From Litomosoides sigmodontis (Eukaryota; Nematoda; Chromadorea; Rhabditida; Onchocercidae), in NCBI GenBank assembly GCA_963070105.1, contig OY718807.1:7913983-7977982 (forward strand): 64,000 nucleotides of DNA, in the 5' to 3' direction. Position numbers and translations under genes: made by a program. Of this stretch, positions 14,420 through 45,538 are shown piece after piece; the stretch's first letter is position 1, and each line of letters starts with the position of its first letter. The notes under the pieces were generated by a model. It was not told the DNA's origin. It did not search any database and saw only the letters and a program-made list of their open reading frames with translations.

Positions 14420-14858
14420 TCAATGGTTAGCTGGTTCAGACTAGGCAGATGAGAGATTAAAATTTGAGGAAAAAAGAGAGAAGGATGATTTGTTGAAATT
14501 TAAATTAAACTTCCTCCATTTTCTCTTATCAGTTGATTTCACTATAAATTTGCATATTGCAATAGATGATTGAATTGACTGCTAGCATTTCGTAAATTCT
14601 CTAAAGTCTTCTCATTTAAATGATAATGGCAAAATTTTTCGTAATTATGTTTTGTATGCAAATATTAGAGGAAAAAGTTTAAATTACCTATCAGCCATCG
14701 ATCGATCGATCAATAAGCAGTTGATCGATTATCAAATCATAACGAATATCGTGTGTGAATTCATTTCACAATTTAATCGAACACTTGTGAATGAAAATTA
14801 AAGAGCGAAATTTCAGTACGTACGAGCGAAATAATATAACTTTTTTTGTTACTTTCAG

Positions 14859-33654
<18,796 letters not shown>

Positions 33655-35041
33655 ATTTTTTTTTGATAAAACAATTGTCCAATTTGGTTTGAAGCAATCG
33701 AGAAGACAGAATTGTTTTCATTTTAAGAAAACAACTTTGGTGATAGTTGTTTGTTCCAAAATTTGTTGAAATTGCTAACTATTAGAACTTGTTTTACTTA
33801 ATTATTCATGTACAGCACTAATTATTGAATTATTACTTGAAGTATACAAATTTACCGTTACCGTAATTACCAATTTACCGTAATTACCGTACTTGAAATG
33901 ATCCTTTTCATTGAGAAGTCACTTTTTTTGCAGTGTTTCTAATTGTCCTTTCAAAAGGGACAGTTAGAGAAGATGATTTTCGATAATTAATTGGTGTAGA
34001 AAATACAAAATGCTTTTTTAGCTGGAAAAAAAGACTCTCATTTAAATAATTCAAAAATATCAGGCTATTAATTCCTATTAAACGATAAATCATTAATTGA
34101 GCTTCCGTGCTAATTTCAGATTTATCAGTTGTTGTGAATTAAATTTTGGTGAATGCATTATCAGTTCTCACAAAATTATGACAATTTCTTCCTATTTTAA
34201 TTAGCTTTAATTGTGTTAAACTTTCATATTGGTAAAAAATATACGTATCACGTTATATACGTGTACATTATGTTACGTTACATATATATACTGTACGCGT
34301 ATTATGCTCATTTTCATTCATCTCTTTCTTATTTGCTTTTCTTTGAATTAGTCAAATTTCAAGTTATCTCATTAAATATTCGAAATTATTTTATTTATTA
34401 TTTTGTACGATTATTATTGCATAAAAGTAAATTGTTTAATTATATTGGATAATTAGATATAAAATTGCGATTAAAAAGGAAAGAAAGTGGAAAATATAAA
34501 AACAGTTGCACGTTATTCAGGTAAACTTTATTGTTATCAATGAAATTTAATTTTATTATACATATTGTTTCATTAATTAATTAAAATTTTCTCGAAATTC
34601 AGTCATACAATTTCATCGTCCATGAAAAACGAAAACTAATTTAATTTTAACGAAACACAAAATATACCAGTGAATAATACTCAATTAGAAGGGAAAAAAA
34701 CCGGAATCGTAAGGAATCATAATGTTTATATTTCATTCTTGAATTTTTGCATTAAACATCGGTAGAATTTTAAAATTGCAAAAGAATTAAAATGATAATT
34801 TATTTTTTTTTAAACTAAAAAGTAAAAATTAAACAAAGAAAAAAGAGGTTTGCAGCGAAATTAAAAACAGTAATACGTTTGCAATTTTAATTTGAAATTT
34901 TGAATTATCTATTAACTGTTTGCTTTTACTGCTACTACTACTACTATTACTGTTATTAATTGATAAAGTTAACCTTGCTATTATTGGGGAATTTTTTTTG
35001 AATACCAACAAAATTCATTGAGAAAAGCAATTAATTAATTA
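33655..35041. other. 1.4-kb convergent intergenic gap between LRCH and the zinc transporter
   Basis: The two genes end tail to tail here. I see no gene. A short imperfect duplication of TTTACCGTAATTACC lies at about 33850-33892, and a TACGT-rich patch at about 34240-34300. The 3' processing signals of both genes should lie here. Confidence 0.6.
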
Positions 35042-37639
35042 TTACAACTGTGGTGGTATACATCGATTGCAATCCTGCTTTTCCGGATCGTAACCTTCAA
35101 TTTGTACCGTGCACTCCAGCACGTTATATTTATCACGTAGCATTTCCGTTGTTTGCTTCAAAATCCATTGCGCGTTCGTGCCTGGCGTAATTTCCAGGTG
35201 TACGCTTATTGCTATTTTATCAAGCGTCAATGACCAGATGCGTAAATTGTGCACCTTTTCAACGCCATTAATCCGTTCCAATGAATCGAACACTGTACGA
35301 AAATTAATACTTGAAGGTGAACCTGAAATAATAAATTTTATTTAAAATGAAAGTATTAAGTAAAAAAAAAATATTCTTTTTATTGCATACGATAACAACT
35401 ACGATTGCGCCGAGTGATTAGAATGTTTTATTTTTGCAAAAATCGTTTCACAAAAACAATTATTCTAAGAAATGTATAAAAATGAAAGGTTAAACTGATT
35501 TATTAGATGAATATGCGCAAAATTTTAATTTTAAAAAGTTAAATCGTTTGAAACATTTCAAAAAAAATAATAATTGACAAATAAAAATGAATAATAAAAA
35601 AAAAACGTATGAGAAAATTAACCTTCCAGGAGGACAAACATTGCATCTCGTACGATGTAAATTGTCGTACAAAGGACAATTATTGAAAAGATCAGCGTAC
35701 AAATGGGATCAGCAATAGACCATGATTTCTTTGAAAAATTGAAAATTTTAAAATTTCATTGAAATTTTAATATTAAAGCCAGTTTTATTTGATAATGGAA
35801 CAAAAAAAAACTAATATTTTTGCAATTTTGTTAATGAATATTTTTAACAAAATACTCAAATTACTTCATTTTAAAATCAAAAAGAAAGAACGAAAAACTT
35901 TTAACTTTGTTTGTCCACTAAGAGTAAATTTAATAAATTTGCTCTTAAAATTTGCTTACAGCACCTAGTAATTTCATAAAAATTTTGTACAAATAAAAAT
36001 TTTTTACTTACATTAAAAAAAATAAGCAGTGCAGCAATGAGCACGCCAACACTTTGTAACAAATCTCCAATGACATGAATCATTGCAGCTCGTACGTTAA
36101 TGTTTGTAGTGCTCTCCGAACGTGATGAGTGCGACAAGTGCGCATGACCATTGCGAGAATGTGCATGTCCACCAAAATAAAGCAATATTGCCATACTAAA
36201 ATTTCATTAAATTATTTTTAAAAAAGAATTTACTCTTAAATACATACGTGATGTATTTGCAATGATCTATCAAAAATAGTACATTAAATGGAAATCATTA
36301 AATTAATAATACATTTCTTAAGTACACTTTATGGTGATATTAGTTTGCCTTTTCGTATTTGATAAAATATTAAGTTAAATTGCAACCATTTATTATTTAA
36401 AATTATCCTGGCTCGGCTTCTTTTTCTGACCATATTAATAGATTATACATTTTATTTAAATTTATTTTAAAAATTTTAAATTATACATTCTATTTAAAAA
36501 ACTAACAATAAATTGATCATTTAGACTTCAATCAGAATTGGTACTAAATTGATGATTATTTATAATTAAAAGAGAAGGTATGATAATTTTGATGAATGAA
36601 ATTTTACATGAAATTGACTAAAACACCCAGTGCTGCGGTAATTGCCATAATAGGCGCATCAATGTGATAGGAATGACGAGTGATCCGATCGATGGCCATA
36701 TAAACCAGTATTCCGGTTATGATCCAAATCATAAAAACGGAAATGAATGCACCCATTACCTCTGAATTAGGTAAATCGTTAGTGTAATTTCTAAATCTCT
36801 TGTCGCTTGCTTTCTTCGCTGTTTGATGGAATCATAAAAATTGCTGTTCCGAACACTTAATTTTAATAGATTTAATGCAATCAATTAATCAATATAATTT
36901 AATCGAACCGAAAACGAAAATGAAAATTGGTTTGAATGAAATTGAAATTGAGCGAATTGACTTGAATATGAGACTTTTACTAATTAATTAACCTGGTAGG
37001 GCGGGAGAGGAAAAAGAAAAAAGCCTAAATGCCTACCTGCGCGATACCAACCGAAACTCATCCGTTGTGATGCAGGTTTTTTGGACACGTAAAGAGCAAA
37101 TAATGACACCAACATTCCGGCAAAATCAGTTAACTAAAAAAAAAATTTTTTTACGAAATTTAAATTACATTTTTTTGTTGAAAAAAAGTCAACTTTTTGC
37201 AAGAAAATTAAAACTCTTTTACAGAGAAAAAAAAATTGGCTCAATATGCTAAATTTTACAATTAAAAATTCGAAGCTTCCACACACATTATCAATGAAAT
37301 TCAAAATTTCCGTTTTCGAAAAAAAAGAGCAAACGAACGTAAACATCGTACATTGTTAATTTTAATTGCAAAAGAGAACGAAAAAGTGAAATAATTTTGA
37401 AAAATTTAAAAATTTCAAAACATTTTCTGACCAAATGCGCTGCATCGGTGATAATTGCAAGCGATTGCGCCAAATAGCCACCGATAAGCTCAGAAATGAT
37501 GAAAATTAAGCAGAAGATGGCGGATGTCCAAAGAATTCGGATGGCTCGTCGATCGGTCGTTGGCTGTGCATTTTCAGCGCTATGACAGTGAAATTCTTCA
37601 ATCAAATTTGTCGCTGATCCATAGTTCGCAACCGTATGA
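35042..37639 (-). CDS. ZnT2/3/8-type zinc transporter (SLC30, cation diffusion facilitator), 5' end incomplete
   Basis: Minus-strand exons in order: 37639-37432, 37133-37037, 36761-36608, 36195-36012, 35728-35623, 35322-35042, all in phase and ending TAA. About 343 residues are visible, close to the usual ZnT2 length. Features in order: an HCH motif (EEFHCHSAEN); TM1 with ELIGGYLAQSLAIITDAAHL; TM2 with the H-x3-D zinc site (AHLLTDFAGM); FGWYRAEVMGAF; TM3-TM4; a His-rich loop (FGGHAHSRNGHAHLSHSS); TM5 with the second H-x3-D (MIHVIGDLLQS); TM6 with ADPICTLIFSIIVL; and a cytosolic domain (VHNLRIWSLT, HLEITPGTNA, CTVQIEGY) ending DCNRCIPPQL. The family exports cytosolic Zn2+ into vesicles or out of the cell in exchange for protons, as a dimer. 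It is nearest in type to C. elegans TTM-1/CDF-2 and human ZnT2/ZnT8. The first junction (GTCAGA) is a weak donor, but the protein reads straight across it. No Met precedes HTVANYGS, so a first exon is missing. Confidence 0.93.
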
Positions 37640-38002
37640 CTAAATTTTCGAAACGAAATAATTGGAAAAAATGAAATTGAAATTAATTTCAATCAAATAT
37701 CATTTATTGCTATTTATCAAGAAATACTAAATTCTTGGAAAGTTAGTTCATAAGATTTACTTTTAGTTATTACCACTATTATTATTATTATCAATTATTA
37801 TTACTATTACTAATGATTATCGATCGCAGTTTGAATTTGTGAAATTGCTATGCTAAATGCATTTACGGAGGAAAATTAAATGTCACAGCTATTTAACCAT
37901 ATTGCTATTACCATTGTAATTTGAATTTTTAAAATTCCTATGCTAAATTAATTCATACTTTTTTTGATAGCAACAACAATGAAGGAAGGTGAATTATCAT
38001 AC

Positions 38003-38013
38003 CTATTTTCCAT
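38003..38013 (-). other. candidate start exon of the zinc transporter
   Basis: On the minus strand ATGGAAAATAG is followed by the donor GTATGA. It leaves two bases that join the T at 37639 to give AGT, so the N-terminus would read MENSHTVANYGS. The intron would be 363 bp. A second 11-nt candidate with the same phase, ATGAATTTCAC before GTAAGC, lies at 38605-38615 (MNFTHTV). Phase and donor fit, but 11-nt matches arise by chance. Confidence 0.3.
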
Positions 38014-38706
38014 CAGGTTAGCTGTTGCATTGCTCATTTTTGTGAAACTATTGTCGGCGAAGGTGTGGTGCGGCGAATGGTTCGACGACACGACGACATC
38101 TATGATAATTAGTCACCGTTATCAACAAGGTGAAAAGTGTTATCAGCAGGTGTTAGCAGTGATACGATGTGATGAGGGCAGATGGTGCGATAGGGTTGAA
38201 AATATTATCTAATTGCTTTTGCTAATTTTCAACTTTGCTTTGTGCTTTGCTCAATCAGAAAAGTTACTGCTTTTCCGGAATGTTCAACTTTTTGCTCTTC
38301 CGGTGGATAATTTATGCAACACTTACGGTTAGTTATTGCATTTGGTGGAAATTGAGTGTGGCAAGTAAGCGGAAAATGCTTAAACCTACAATTTTAGTAA
38401 TTTTTTCCTTTTTGTTTTTTTGCATTGTGTTATTTGATCTGTTGCCGCCGCATTTTTGAGAGAAAAATTAATCCAAAAATTATTTTATTTCAAATTTGAC
38501 GAGGACAGAAGTGCTGCTCATTGCATCGATAAAGCCAATGAATGATAAGTGATCAAGAAACATTTTGGACAATAATATACTTTTACGGAAAATTTGATGC
38601 TTACGTGAAATTCATAAGAAAAAAAAAGGAAGGCAACAATGCATTTGAATTATTTTGCTAAATTTCGCTTGAAATTTTTGGCTATGAATTTGCCTTCAAA
38701 TTACAT

Positions 38707-40341
38707 TCATGATCTACGTGTACGAGCTGAACCACTAATGTAGAATAGATGAACTAAATAACGATTACGTAAAACATAAATAAAATTCCTGTTACGTAAT
38801 CTGTAAATTAAATTACGAGTGTAAATCGTGTAAAATGAATCATTGATGGGTTTTACATGAATAAAATTACTGGCTTGTACCATACAAACTGAATTACCAA
38901 TCATTGTACTAACTAAATTATTTCTACTTACTGTAGGCACTAAACTAGGATCTAACATTACATGAACTAAATTTCCAGTACGTAAAACATGAGTAGAAGT
39001 ATCGGCACGTACCACGTTAAGTGGACTGCCAGAACGTACAATGCAAAGTGAATTACCAGCACGTATCGTATGATAAAGATTGTCAACAGTTATTGCAAGA
39101 ATGCAATTATTTCCTGGATTTGGGGCAAAATCTAAACTACCTGAATTGAAGGTACGTATAGCACGAGCTGAATCACGAGTACATGTTACGTGAAATAAAT
39201 TACCAACATGCGTTACCTCAATCAAATCACCGGTATTTATTACATGAACTAAATCACCAGTACGTATCATATAAATTGAATTAATATTTTGCAGTCCGCA
39301 AATGAAATTATTGGCTCGTATTGCACGAACTGAATTGTTGGCATGTGCGCTATAAATTGAATTAGCGATGCGCATCGTAAAAACTGAATTGTTTGCACGT
39401 ATCACGCAAACTGTATTACCAGCAAACATAACACGAAGGAAATTGCCAATGTGTATATCATGAATGACATTTTCTGTACGCACCAAATGCACTGAATTAT
39501 CAATACGCATCATATGAACTAAATTGCCTTCACGTATCAAACGCACCCTATTATCAGTACGCACTACACGAACCAAATTATCAATGCGAATAGCGTGAAC
39601 GGAATTGTAAGCATAAAATGGACGAACTGAATTACAGGCGCATATTGCACGAAATGAATCACCAAATCGAATTGCTTGCAGTAACAATCTAATATGTATC
39701 GCACGAACTAAATCATCTACACGTGTTGATTCCGTCACACTCCTTCTACGTATGGCATGAATTGAATTACTGGCACGTATTACGTGCAGTAAATTACTTA
39801 AACCATAAATTGAATTACGAGCACGCATTACATGAACAAACTTACTATCATGTATTACATAAACAGAATTACCAGCACGTGTCATATGAATTAAATTATC
39901 AATGCGTAGCACGCGAATGAAATTACCAATACGTATGGTGTTAATTGAATTACTGGTTGGTGTTGCGTGAAGCAAATTAGCTGAATGCGTTGGATGAGGT
40001 AAATTACCAGTACGTATAAGATGAAAGGAATTATTGGTATTAGGTAATGCATGAGGTAAATTACCAGTGGTACGTGTGCAATGACCTAAATTACGCCTAT
40101 GTGCTACGCGAATTAAACTAGCAGTACGTATCGAACGACCTAAATTACCAGTTCGTAGTGCGTGAACTGAATTAGTGGTACGTAATGGATGAACTGAATT
40201 ACCAGCATAAACTGGATGAATTGGATTACCAATGCATATCAGATAGACGAAATTATTGCAACGTATCACATGAACTAAATTACGGATACGTATCGCATGA
40301 ACTAAACTATCAGATCGATAACGTGACAGTCCTCTGTACAT
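38707..40341 (-). CDS. 544-residue protein of degenerate 9-residue repeats, unknown function
   Basis: A single open frame runs from an ATG at 40341-40339 to TGA at 38709-38707. After MYRGLSRYRSD almost the whole product consists of about 59 tandem units with consensus N-[SL]-[VI]-H-x-[IL]-R-[TA]-[GDN] (NSVHALRTG, NLVHVIRCN, NFIRVLRID, NSIHAIRRR). The units are much diverged, yet the frame stays open. Those of other length (7, 8, 10 and 12 residues) all differ by whole codons. It is rich in Asn, Ile, Val, His and Arg, with only two Lys, and has no signal peptide or clear membrane segment. The alternating hydrophobic pattern suggests one short beta strand per unit. No family is recognised. It lies upstream of the zinc-transporter 5' end on the same strand. 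The alternative is a non-coding 27-bp minisatellite whose consensus lacks stops in this frame. Confidence 0.45.
   Translation of the reverse strand: MYRGLSRYRSDSLVHAIRIRNLVHVIRCNNFVYLICIGNPIHPVYAGNSVHPLRTTNSVHALRTGNLGRSIRTASLIRVAHRRNLGHCTRTTGNLPHALPNTNNSFHLIRTGNLPHPTHSANLLHATPTSNSINTIRIGNFIRVLRIDNLIHMTRAGNSVYVIHDSKFVHVMRARNSIYGLSNLLHVIRASNSIHAIRRRSVTESTRVDDLVRAIHIRLLLQAIRFGDSFRAICACNSVRPFYAYNSVHAIRIDNLVRVVRTDNRVRLIREGNLVHMMRIDNSVHLVRTENVIHDIHIGNFLRVMFAGNTVCVIRANNSVFTMRIANSIYSAHANNSVRAIRANNFICGLQNINSIYMIRTGDLVHVINTGDLIEVTHVGNLFHVTCTRDSARAIRTFNSGSLDFAPNPGNNCILAITVDNLYHTIRAGNSLCIVRSGSPLNVVRADTSTHVLRTGNLVHVMLDPSLVPTVSRNNLVSTMIGNSVCMVQASNFIHVKPINDSFYTIYTRNLIYRLRNRNFIYVLRNRYLVHLFYISGSARTRRS
38712..40325. 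repeat. 27-bp minisatellite, about 59 diverged copies
   Basis: On the plus strand the unit begins ACGTATCACATGAAC and ends AATTACCAGT. The array spans about 1.6 kb, has no spacers between copies, and shows strong divergence between copies rather than recent homogenisation. Confidence 0.92.
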
Positions 40342-40344
40342 CAC

Positions 40345-41767
40345 GCTATCATTAATTTTGTCATTACTTCATTAGTCGAGTTGGTTAAGTAGATTGGAAA
40401 AAAATTTTTGATCCTTATAGCTTGTTGAGATCAAGAAACGGCAATTTATTATTTTGTTGCATTTTAGATCATTCCATTTTATTGATTTTCGTTTGATCAT
40501 TGAAGTATGTGCTTCATGTAATTTTGAAATTTCCAAAAAACATTTAACATAAAATTTTTGCTAAATAGATTGGAGAGAGAGGGAGAGAGAAAGAAAGACA
40601 AGGAGAGAGGGAAAGGAGATAAAATGCTAGAATTTGTGCAAGTGATGCGGAAAATTTGCTTTGCATTTAAATAATCGTGAAAGATTGATAGGCATTAGAA
40701 AAATTTGCATATCTAATTTCAAATAAATTAAGTGAACGACCAATTTCATTTGTACAGTGTGCACTGCAAGGATGGCATTGATGAGTCATTGCGCAAAATT
40801 TTAGTAATTCAAGCAAAAAAAAAGGGAAAAGATAAGTCTTAAAAAAATTTTTCTACTAAAAATAAAAGTAAAATAAAATAGGAATTTCGATTTTTTTTTA
40901 AAAAGCGATGTTTAGCACTACGATTTAAAATTGCTTGATAAACTTTATCATAGCAAAATTTGCACTGGAAAATTTCACGCATACGTGTAAACTTCAAATT
41001 TCGCTAAAATAAAAATTAAAAAAAAAAGAGGAAAAAAATTGGCGTAATAAATTTATATTGTGGCATGCGTAAACTGATGCCTGATGAATTATTAATTCCA
41101 TTTGGAATCCTATTCTTGGAATTTTTCACAATGATAGCCATGTGCACCACAAAATCGTTCCATTAATTCTTTCAATCATCATTAATTCATTAAAGAAGAA
41201 GTCTTAAGTTTTTATTTTCTCAAAAATTTTTTAATTTACACGGCAAGCCTTTTCTTTAATTATTGCTGAATTTTCTATGCAAATTTTTGATAAGCTATTT
41301 TCCTGTAATAATTTCCTCCTGAAGAATGTATATTACATTAAAATGCTCAGGCTTTCTAAGAATAAAAAAGTTAAATGAATAATTTTTGATAATTATTTTA
41401 AATATTCTTGGTAATCATATCGATAAGATAATGATGATGATAAAAATGCCAAATGAATAAAAAAAAAAGGCAAAAATATTTTACGGTTTTTACCGCACAA
41501 AATAATAGGAAAGTGTAAATTATTAATGAATTAATGTTTAAATTAAGAAAAAATTTAACAGACCTACAAAATAAATGAATTTTTATTACTTAAATTAAAA
41601 ATCGCTCCTTTTTTCTAAATTTATATATTGGAAATTCTTTGCCGTAAATTAGCATAAACTGCCACTCTGTCAACAAAATCATGCATTAATTAACGCTTCA
41701 TGGTATCGGAAAAGCTTTGCTGTACACATCATTATCATCATTAATTACAATTACTGTATATATGAGC

Positions 41768-41802
<35 letters not shown>

Positions 41803-43658
41803 TGTCTGTCTACGTGGGTGTGTGTCTGTGTGGGTGTGTAAGCAGACAGATAAGCCTTTTTAAAGGAGGTATTAATGAAGAGAAAGCACATTTGGCTTTT
41901 TACAAAAGCACTAGCTGAAAATGTTGTAAACAAGCACACATTTGCTTCTTTCCGCACCAATATACATACACTTTCATCATCTCTCTCTCTCTCCCTCTCT
42001 ACCACTCTCTCCCTCTTTAATTTTATTTTTCTTTGCATGAAATGCTTAAATATTTATTCCGTTCCATCTGGTCGTGTACAACTTAGCTTATTCTTCCCTT
42101 TAGCTAGCTAAGATCGTCATCTGTTCGACGCTTACATCACGGATCGATGATATTTTTAGCTTAAAAATTATAAACAATTATTGCTATCGCAAAATGAATA
42201 GCATTTCATTTATTTCATTATTAATAGAAACCACGAAATTTCAATTTTATTATTTTTAAAAGTTTAAAAAACAAAACAAAACAAAAACTTCCATTTTAAA
42301 TTTGAAATTGACAGCTACAAATTTAATTGTCACTGCTCAACAACGATCGATGTCGCAGTTTATCATTTTTGAAAATTCCCATGCTAATGATAAATTGTAA
42401 TACGAAATAACTCCAAGTTGAATTTATGCAAAAATTTTAATAATTGGATGTTTTAAAATTGAAAAATTGGCAGCCAGTAAGGACAGTGAACTTCTAACCG
42501 AGAGTCATCAGCAATCACGCATTGATATCACATAATCAGATTATCACACTCCATTATCTGTTTGCTTTCGCCCTATTAAACAGTTTTATCAGTTAATTAA
42601 TCAATTAAAATGAGTTTAATTAAGCTAATTATGTTATGTGTATGAATATGTTTCGTTAGATTAATTAATTTCTCTTTCTTTTTTCCTTCCTCTCTTATCA
42701 TCTCGAAAAACGAGGTGAAGAATGAAAAGAAATTGAAGTGAGAAAAGATTGAATTCGTCTGTGTGTGCGGGTGTGTGTGTATGAAATGATGAATTTGAAT
42801 TTCCGAAATTCATCTTTGGACAAGTAAAAATGCCATCTCATAATTGTGTTTAAAAGAAGAGGGAGAGAGAGAGAGAAAAAAAGCAGGACGAAAAACAGGA
42901 AGACAGGAAAGCAAGAAAAGAGAGAAGGTGGAAATTATTAAGCTTGATGATAAACTGTATGAATTTGCATTTCATGTCCATCATTAGTATGAAGTAAATT
43001 GCCAATTAATAATTATTAACAGATAGTTTAAACAACCTATTATCAGACAAATTTTTTTGGCTTAAGATTGAATTAAAATCTTGCGCTAATTAATTAGTGA
43101 AATAAATTGGGGAAGCATAGATAATTTTGCACTCATTTAAGCATTGTTAAATAATCTCATAGAAATAACTGCAATGTAATTTAATAGAAAGAGTAAATAA
43201 CAACTTTTTCCTTTCATATTTAATTAATTGTATCATTTAATTAAAGCTAATTATTTCACTTTCACTGAATGAATAATTATTTGGATAAACTTAATTTCAC
43301 TTCTCATTCTGAAATAAGTGCGTGAAATTAATTAATATCATTTTAACTGATAATAAGTAAATATGTGAATGTGAAGGAGGAGGAAAATGTTATAATATCC
43401 AAGGAGTAGTGGATTTAATGTTTCGCTCAATTTCAAATAATCCCAGTTGAGTGGATGAAAGTTCAAAGTTCACTTCATTAATTTAGTAAATACTTGAAAA
43501 ATATCAAAATTTATAGATTGCTATTAGGCTCAGTGGATGACGATGATGATGGCAATGATAAATGTTGGTTTTAAATAATATTTTAATATGTCCGTAAATC
43601 AGTATAATTTACTCGTTGTAATTACAGTTTTCACTCATTGTAATTGTGGACGCTTGTC

Positions 43659-43716
<58 letters not shown>

Positions 43717-44579
43717 TTTGGCTTAACAAAAAAGAGACAAAGAGATATAACATGAGTTGGAATAGGCGAGCTTTAGAAGGCAAGTTAAACTTTAATGAGG
43801 AAATATATATATATTTTCTTCTCTTTCTCTCTCTCTCTCCCTCTCCCTCTCCCTCTTCCTCCCTGTTCCTTGTACCGACCATTTTCTTTCTCTTCATTCA
43901 TTTTGACAATACTATAAGCTCTTTCGAATCGCTTTAACATACACAGAGAGAGAGAGAGAGAGCAATTTATAGCAATAAATCATATTTATAAGTAACTTCA
44001 AATGATTTTTACTGCTAATTTATTCCTTCATTTTTTTCGAAACTAAAAAATCCCTTTCATCTTTTGTCTTAAATAATATGAAAATAGCTTTTTCGCATAA
44101 ATTATAGCAATCTGAAGAGATAAAATTGAAAGAAAAGGAAAGCAATTAGATTTTGTGAAAAAAAAGGAGCGAAGAAAAGTTTTTGTCAAATAAGTTATTC
44201 GTTATTCTCTCTCCTTTTTTCCTTCAAATTAGCAAATTTTGCTCGTTATTTTCATTTTGGATTGAACGATTATTTTACAGCTTTGGAAAGTGTTGTGATT
44301 AACTTCCCTTTCTCTCTTGCTTCCTCTCTCTCTCTTTCTCTCTCTCTCCCTGTCTTTCTCCTTGCGTTCATTTCACCTCTATCACCTGTATCTTGTTTTG
44401 AAACAAAAATCTGACGTAAGTGCAATGAAAGAGTTTCAATTTTAGCTACTTTAAACTGCATGCATTGCTGTAACTATTGAAATTCCACTACTAATTTAAA
44501 TTATATCAAATTTAAAAAATTTTTTTTGTGCTTCCAAAAGAACATTCCTATCATTTTATCACCTAATGATGTAAATAAT
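40345..44579. other. AT-rich DNA with microsatellites, no supported gene
   Basis: Tracts seen: purine-rich GAGA 40571-40620; (TG)n with TCTG 41770-41835; (CT)n 41980-42015; purine-rich 42858-42930; (TG)n 43663-43715; (CT)n 43827-43863; (GA)n 43944-43962; (CT)n 44308-44362. Open frames here are short and low in complexity. Confidence 0.6.

Positions 44580-45538
<959 letters not shown>

Noticed and set aside
37964..38459. Two plus-strand ORFs (82 and 74 codons), the second hydrophobic
   Set aside because: No family resemblance, non-ATG starts, and they overlap the likely 5' region of the minus-strand zinc transporter.
38712..40325. CRISPR-like array
   Set aside because: Repeats of 27 bp are directly adjacent without unique spacers and are degenerate; this is a minisatellite or repeat gene in a eukaryote.
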